From Apis mellifera (lineage: Eukaryota; Arthropoda; Insecta; Hymenoptera; Apidae), in contig NC_037639.1 in the NCBI RefSeq assembly GCF_003254395.2, positions 14,427,037 through 14,491,036 of the forward strand: a stretch of DNA of 64,000 bases, written 5' to 3'. This document shows, one piece after another, positions 57,344-64,000 of this stretch; the first letter of the stretch is position 1, and every line of letters begins with the position of its first letter. Below the pieces are notes generated by a model. It was not told where the DNA came from. It made no database searches and worked only from the letters and a program-made list of their open reading frames with translations. The position numbers and the translations under genes are program-made.

Positions 57344-58333
57344 TCTCGAGAATAACGCGAAGCGAAAACGTTTCGAAAATTTCTGCGAAAGAGAGAGAGA
57401 GAGGGATCCTTTCTCGATCTCGATCGAGGGTGAATTCGATTCGTTGGAAGGTAGATGAGATGTCGCTCAGCCCGTTCGATAAAATCACGGAGAGGAGAGA
57501 GGAGAGAGGAGAGAGGAGCGCGAAGGCTCTCTCCTCGTCCGGCCTCGATCATTTTTCATCGTCGATCGCATTAATTACCGGTTGGAGATAGTTCGATCGT
57601 TCGCCTCGGTCATTAAAACGATCGATTAAAGAGGGGGAGGGGAGAGGTCACACTCGGCGACTCGTTAATAGCATACCGCGTACGTTTTTCGTACGCGATC
57701 GATTAAAGATACCCTAATGATTCTTCGCAATTCCTCCTCGCTCCCTCCGATCCCATTTATCATTTCGCATCGCAAACGCGGCTCCAGCCGAAAGCGAAGA
57801 GAAAATCCGCCGAGGCGTGACGCGCCCTTTTCTCGCTTCTTCTCTCGAAAGGAGGAAAAGTTGTTGTTTTTCTCGAAAACAAAGTTTACGATATTCCTCG
57901 ATATCGAGGCCGTGTATCTCAACGGTGCTCGCCCGTCTTAATCGGCCGAGCTCACGAACGCGTCCCGATCGACTTGGTTCTCGGAAGAGGGGCGCAGGTG
58001 CGATACTCCGCAAGGCCATCCCCCGAGCAATTCGAAAGGAGTAGAGATAATTCCCGCGAGCCGATTTTTCTTCTCCCTTTTCCTCCGCTCGGCGATGATC
58101 GAAGGGAAACGAAGGACGTAAAGAAGAGGAATGTACGAGGATGGCCCGGACAGGGTTGCGTCGAGCGAGTTATGACCGCTACATCCGCTTCCGTCCCACG
58201 CTCCTTGCGTTTCCCTTTTCAGTCGTCCTCGCTCCTTACTCGCCGCCCGACACTTAACGGTTTACGACGCGCGCGATCTTATCAACCCCTCGTTGCTCTC
58301 CCTCTCTCCGATCCCCTTTTGTTTCCACCGAAG

Positions 58334-58341
58334 TGACGTCA
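58334..58341. promoter_or_regulatory. Perfect cAMP-response element palindrome
   Basis: TGACGTCA is an exact CREB/ATF palindrome. An 8-mer is expected about once per 65 kb by chance on this length, so functional weight is low without context. Confidence 0.2.
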
Positions 58342-61300
58342 CCCCCTACGACCACCTCGGATCCTCTCCTCCCCTCTTCCTTCGCTCGAAGAATCGTTCG
58401 AACGAGATATTTTCGCCCGAAAAGCATTCCCGCTGCCACTTAAAAGCAAGTTTCTTCCTCGTTCCACGATAAAAACCGCGTAAAGAGCGAGCCACCGATA
58501 CGTCGTCCCGATAAGATTCTCCATCCATCGGTCTCCTTTTTTTTTTTTTCCCCCAACGAGAAGAAGATGGATATCCATCGGGGGATGGACGCACGCGAGG
58601 CGGCACGCGATCAACGACACTTTGCACGACGTTATTTTCGGAGGCGAGATGAACGCGATAAACGCAAGAAAGGACAGTATCGAGAGGGATGGGAAGAAGA
58701 AGCGCGAAGGAAACGAAACAATTGCTCGGATATTCCGCCGCGTTCGTCGGGTGCAAGTGGCGTGCAAAGCGCGGCACGTGCCGAGCCACCCCCGATCGAA
58801 CCCGCCGATGCCTCGTATGCGTAAAAAGGGTTAGTAGTCCACGGAACATTCCCTCCCTCTCTCGTTTCCAGATCTCGCACGAAAGGGTGCGCGAGGAACG
58901 ATATGCACGCGATAGATCGTTTCCCAATTATCTCGACCTTGCGATCGAATGCATAATTAAAAGTGAGCGGGTTGCGTGCGGGTCGAGCGCGCAGAGAATA
59001 TCGATCGATTTCGAATTCCCAAGGAAGGGAATTCTAATCCAGGAAAAGCCACCGATTTCGTGTCCTTTACGCTTTCCCTTACGCTTGATTTATCTCCTCT
59101 GGGCGGAGATAAGGAGCTGGAAGAGCACACTTTCCTGGAAAACCGTGGAATTCTAGACGAGAGTCGAATGACGGAGTCCTTTCCAGAAGAAATGCGTATA
59201 TATATATATACAAGCATATGGCGTTGTCTCGTAATATCGAAAAAGCGTTTCCCATTTCGTTTTCCAATTTCTAAAATTATTACCGAAAAGCGATCCATAC
59301 CTACCCCCTTCAAAAATTCTTCTCGAAATCTCTCGGGGCTGACGGGTTGTTTCGCCGTTCCGTTTTTGATGCACCCCTTCCTCCTCCTCCTCCCCGTGCG
59401 ATGCACATCGGCGACGGTTTCATTTAGAGAGTCTAGACGTCCCCGTGGCCCCGGGTTCCCGGTATCTCTGATATTTATAATCGCGAATACTCGCCTCGCA
59501 TTAAAAGGCCCGATTCTCGGATTAGCGGAAGCCGGTCCAGTCTTAGATCTCTCGCGCGAGAGACGACCGACACATGTCGTGTCAAAAGGCGCGAGCAACG
59601 GCCCCACCCCTCCTCCTCCTCCTCCTCCTTCCCCCACCCCCGTCCTTCTTCCATCGGCCGCGACACATCCCGTTTCTCGCGCCACTCGATCTCTGCTTCC
59701 CATTTTCCGTTCTCCGCTTTCAAACGTTCCGTAAATAGTCCCACCCCGCCTCCCCTTCCACCGCTTCCATTCTCGAAATTTTTAATTTACTTCCCTTCTT
59801 CCTCGTGAAAAGAGTTTTTCCATCTCCAGGGTGGGGTAGAAAGATCGGGGGATGGAAAAATCGGGAGCGCTTTGTCGCTTGCCAGTCTCGAGTTAGTGGT
59901 CTCGAGTTCCGGTTAAGTGGCGCGTGCGCGGCCGCCACGCGTGGTCGAGTAACGCGAACGAGCGCCTCTCGTAATAGCGCAATTAAGCAAATGACGCGTC
60001 CCACGCGTGCGAATGTTCCTCCTCTTTCTTCTTCTTCGAGGAGAAGAAGGAAAGAGAAGGTTTTATCTATCCACGAAATTGAGGAGGATCTCAAAGAAGA
60101 TCTAATTTCTATTCTTTTTATTGCTCGAGAACACGGTTTGATTCGAGTACGCGCGAAAAACAACGATCGTACGAGGAATACGAGATGCTTAACCGTCGCT
60201 TTTAGGCGACAGCTGCCGCCCAAGACACGCTGCCGGCAAATTATGTGTAATTTTCGGGACGGGAGCAGAGTATCGAATGGGCCATCGCGACGAAAATTCA
60301 GCGCGGGAAAAGGGAATTGCGCGGCGACAATTTCGACGCCGGCTGATCATCATTGCCCCGTTCAAGGAGAAAATAAGAGAACGTCCCTCTTGTTTTTCCC
60401 GAACAAAGGGGAGGACACCTGGAATCACGGAAGTTGGCGATAACGATCGCGAATCGTGGACGAAAGGGAGGGATAAGGGCGGTAATAACGTCGGCACAGT
60501 TTGGAAAAAAATTGCGGCGCGTTACGGCGTGACGGGGTGAAGTTCGTGGACGGGTCACGATTCCAAATCGAATTCCTCGGCCCGTGGATAATTGGGCGAT
60601 GATGAGCCGAGACGAAGCGGGAGAATCCGTATAAATCGTTGCCTGCCGTCGAATCCCTCGAAACGAGGGATAATTTGCATAAAGAGAGAGAGAATTCGTC
60701 CTCTCCTCGCCTTGAGAAAAAATGCCCGGCCCATTGTCAACGTCCTCCCTCCGAGCGAAGAAAATCAAAAAAAAGACGAGAACAATGAAATTAGGCGCGA
60801 TAGGTCTATTTGAACGAAAAATCCAGTGAAAAGGTCGAGGTTTAGATTATATTATATTAAAAAAAAAAGAGGAGGACGAGATTCCGTTCCCATCCATTCA
60901 AGTCGGTTCGCGGTTTGAAAAATTACGAGGTTTGATACGGCCTAGCGTAGCTAGTCGTGGGAGGGAAGAGGGGGCAGAAGTATCCGTAATAGTGGCGCAC
61001 CAACGACACGGGAAAATCGGTGGGACAAAGAACGATCGGAGATAATCTCCTTTTGTGAGGAGAGGCGGCGTGAATCGCAACGGGCACCTTTGTGCGCCAG
61101 CTTCGAACGAACGCGAGGCCGTGAATAAGAGGCCGTGGAAAAAAGAACGGGGGAGAAGGAGGAGGAGGAGGAGGAGGAGGAGGAAGACGATACCGACGAC
61201 ATTTGTCTCCTCTTTCCACGCGGACCGGCCAGGAGGGGGAGAGAGGGGGAAGTGATATTTTACATACATACGGAACATACATACGCGAGAGGAGAGGAGA

Positions 61301-63280
61301 GGAGGCGCGAGAACGGGACGTCTCGTGTGTGTACGCACACGAGTAGAGACGTACGCACGAATGTAAACCGTGAATGAATACGGGCGACACTTGCACCCAC
61401 ATGATTCATTGAAATTCAAATGATATCTTCGCGGCTCGACAACAACGACGACGACAAACACGAAGAAGAAGAAGAAGAAGAAGAAGAAGACGAAGAGGAG
61501 GAGGAGGAGGAGGAGGAGGATCCTCCTGGATCAGTCAGTGTCCGAAGGAAGAGAACGGTGTGCGCGTATGCGTGGCGGTGTTACGTGTCGGTGAGATCGG
61601 CTGGCGACACCCCATGGAAACGCTGGTGCTTTACATATATGCTTATAGGCCGGCAAAGATATTCATTATAATAGCGAGCACACAGCCTCGTGTAATATAA
61701 TGCACAGCTTTGGTATGCTAACCGGGGTCAAAATACAACAACTCCTCTCCGACGCCGAGAAGAGATTCGTGTCGGTCGTTTGTCGCAACCGCGGAGGATG
61801 GAGACATCCCTGAATTCCTACGCGACCCTTTGCCTCCGGCTTGCCTCTTCCAACAACGCGGCCGAGCCGCGCAACACCTCTCCCCGCCGACGAGATTAAA
61901 AATCACGTTTTCACGCGGCGATCGTAATTCTCGTGTTTCCTCGTGTTTACAAAGTGTTTGCTCGAAACAAACGTCCCGTTTCCCTGGAACGTTATCGCGT
62001 AACACCCGATCGAAAGCGGAAATGGAAAATTGCAAGCTTGGGGGAACGGAAGGATAACTAACGCTTTTAAATCTGATTTTCGGATCACGTTGGCGTAACG
62101 ATGCCAATTTCAGCCGCGTCGTCTAAATAAAAAAAAAAAGAAAAAAAAACAGAGAAAACATTTCCATCGACGCCGCTCCCGCCACCGGATCCCGTATCTC
62201 GATGGAATCGATGGTCACGACAGACCAGGTCGTTTCGCCTGCTGCCGCACGCGATCCAATGTGTCGAGGATAATAATCGACCGACGTCTTCCTTTTTTTC
62301 CCCGAAAGAATAGAGACAGAGACACGCCTCGAAGAGGAGAGAGAGAGAGAGAGAGGAGTGGGGGAATCGCTTCGCACACTTTCCATCCTCGTTTTTCCAA
62401 ACGATCCAACGGTCCAACTGTTGTTGGACTACTGCGATAAGGAAAGATGAAAAAAAAGATCGTTTCTCTCCATCTTGGAGAAAGAAAGAATCTTGGAGAG
62501 AGAGAGAGAGAGAGAGGAGACGATCGCTTCCGACGAGCTCGCGCGGAAAGCTAGGTAGTTTAATGGTCATATTTACAGCCTCGTCCAATTATTGGGTAAA
62601 CACGAGGAATCCGCGGGGTCGATACGTCGTTCCCTTCCTCCTCCCCCCCCGTTTTTACGGAGGGAAAATCTGACGCCATCGGACGCCGCCGTTTCAACCG
62701 CGTAAAACGGCGCAGGTGTTACGCGCAAAGTAAGTAAGGAGATTAGTCGGGTGCTCACGGTGCTCGAGCGCAACACGATCGTCCGCGTAATTTCGCGGCT
62801 CGTTCCACGGTAAGCTTTCCGCTTACCCGGTTACGAGATTCGTTACGATCTCTACGCTCCTCCTCCTCCCTCCCGACAACTCTCTCTCTCTCCCTCTCTC
62901 CGGTCGAACACAAGTTCCATTTCGCCCGAACGCGGGAGAATTAACAAACGGTGGTTGCACCACCGTTAAGGGTGGAACACCACAATGGGACCACCGAGCA
63001 CAATTCCCTTTTTCTGCGAAACGAACGAGCGTTCCAATAATCATCTCGTTGCACCGTGCCGTAATTGCGCTTCTGCATGCATGGGCCCGCTAATTGATCG
63101 ATAACCGGCAATAACGGAGGATAATGACCGTGAGTGGAGGGGAATGGCGGCACGGAAAAGAGGCGAATCCTTCGCGTAAAAAGGGGGAAAAAAAAAAGAA
63201 AGAAAAAGGAGGATATTAATTGACTAGAGAATCCCACGTACACCGTACGTTAATACATCGTCGACTCGTCGACCGTTACG

Positions 63281-63283
<3 letters not shown>

Positions 63284-63314
<31 letters not shown>
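63284..63314. repeat. (GA)n microsatellite
   Basis: A perfect GA run of 31 nt in the upstream retn intron. Confidence 0.95.
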
Positions 63315-63316
<2 letters not shown>

Positions 63317-63930
63317 CGTGTTGCACGTTTCGTTCGTTCTTTTCGTATATATATCCTCCTAATCGAATAACCGCAATTCATTACCGATAAATTTTAATCA
63401 ATTCGTCCCGACCGGACGGTTTTTTGATAATTATAAAAACGTCGATATGGATGCACGTGTCCGACCGAGTCGGTATCTATGTACAATAACATCTATGTAT
63501 ACAACAACGCGTTTTTTCGGTGTCGCGCGGCCGAGTTGCCGAGTTTCGTCCGGCGAAGAAAAGGTTAGGTCGAAGAAAAACGACTTCGGATATCGCGTTA
63601 CATTTCTCTCGATTCCCGACTCCCTCTCTCTCTCTCTCTAACCTCTACCTCTTTCTCTCTCGAACGCCGATGATTAACGATGCCGCGATATTTGCGCTCG
63701 ACACGGGAAAAATACGCGTATAAATGATCGATTAATTCGTCCCGATCCGAGTTCCATATCTCGATACTCGTTCTATTCCATCCCCTCCCCTTCAAAGCGT
63801 CGAGGTGTCGCGTTACATTTCCGCACCCGAGAAACTCGTCTCGTCAACAGCGGCGGGACGACAGCAGCGACGACAAACGGCCACGCCGGAAATCAGGGAA
63901 TCGTGGGCCGCGTTCGCATAATGATAAACC

Positions 63931-63947
63931 ATTTGCATAATCACAAT
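63931..63947. promoter_or_regulatory. Candidate POU-Sox composite site
   Basis: ATTTGCAT, the octamer recognised by POU proteins, is followed three bases later by ACAATG, a Sox HMG core. A second ATAATGATAAA lies just upstream. The arrangement resembles POU-Sox composite enhancers with a 3-bp spacer (inference from motif only). Confidence 0.3.
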
Positions 63948-64000
63948 GATAACGCGGAGAAGATCCGACCGACCGTTGGGATGCATAGGATATCTTCGCG

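Larger units (their letters stand above)
39531..64000 (-). other. retn: Upstream retn intron (at least 24.5 kb) or 5' flank, GC-rich
   Basis: The ARID exon at 39530 has a normal acceptor, so the sequence immediately above it is intron. No upstream coding exon with an EEQFKQ-like end was recognised. The stretch contains minisatellites at 44195-45235 and 47028-47515 and many (GA)n/(CT)n tracts (for example 40133-40171, 53847-53873, 54886-54911, 55889-55912 and 63284-63314). Other simple repeats are (CCTG)n at 51331-51359, (CATC)n at 57293-57343 and (GAA/GAG)n at 61461-61521. There are also isolated regulatory-type motifs. Open frames are Ser/Arg/Leu-rich readings of repeats. An unnoticed 5' non-coding exon is possible. 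Confidence 0.7.

Noticed and set aside
58334..58341. Single CRE palindrome as regulatory evidence
   Set aside because: One 8-mer in 64 kb is expected by chance, so it is listed only as a low-confidence site.

Overview
The window is nuclear DNA of an insect, almost certainly a hymenopteran and most likely a bee. The evidence is spliced genes with short AT-rich introns, proteins closest in wording to insect orthologues, an abrupt change from AT-rich to GC-rich sequence, and very dense (GA)n/(CT)n, (TA)n, (GGAT)n and poly(A) simple repeats. No prokaryotic, viral or organellar block was recognised. The species call is inference; no database search was possible.

Left part (1 to about 10 kb, AT-rich, gene-dense). 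Five housekeeping genes can be rebuilt exon by exon with consistent splice phases: the 3' part of a ZFC3H1-like nuclear RNA-decay adaptor (+, ends 1863); a divergent cytochrome c oxidase subunit 6B-like gene (-, 3177 to 2676); ALG5, dolichyl-phosphate beta-glucosyltransferase (+, 3773 to 5230); PDCD6/ALG-2, a penta-EF-hand calcium sensor (+, 5888 to 7453); and ADAL, an adenosine-deaminase-like N6-methyl-AMP deaminase (+, 8430 to 9954). ZFC3H1 and COX6B are convergent. COX6B and ALG5 are head to head over about 600 bp that contains a CTCF-like motif. The genes have unrelated functions, and nothing suggests a shared pathway.

Transition (about 10 to 14.5 kb). A (TA)n tract, a roughly 600-bp imperfect inverted repeat that looks like a MITE, and then a long AT-rich stretch that is probably the 3'UTR of the next gene. 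Base composition changes sharply near 14 to 14.5 kb.

Right part (14.5 to 64 kb, GC-rich, CpG-containing, mostly intronic). One developmental regulator spans it on the minus strand: dead ringer/retained (retn), the ARID3-type transcription factor. Six coding exons were found (39530-39458, 19840-19657, 16618-16260, 15399-15072, 14954-14761, 14673-14510). They give 433 residues running from inside the ARID domain to the C-terminal REKLES-like segment and the stop. The N-terminal exons lie beyond 64 kb or were not recognised. The 19.6-kb intron and the 24.5 kb or more of upstream intron hold at least five unrelated minisatellite arrays, many GAGA tracts, a strong G-quadruplex motif, and several candidate cis-regulatory clusters. 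No second protein-coding gene could be supported there: the many GC-rich open frames are repeat-driven. No wholly new system was found. The most checkable novelties are splicing oddities in retn and PDCD6, the inverted repeat, and the local minisatellite families.
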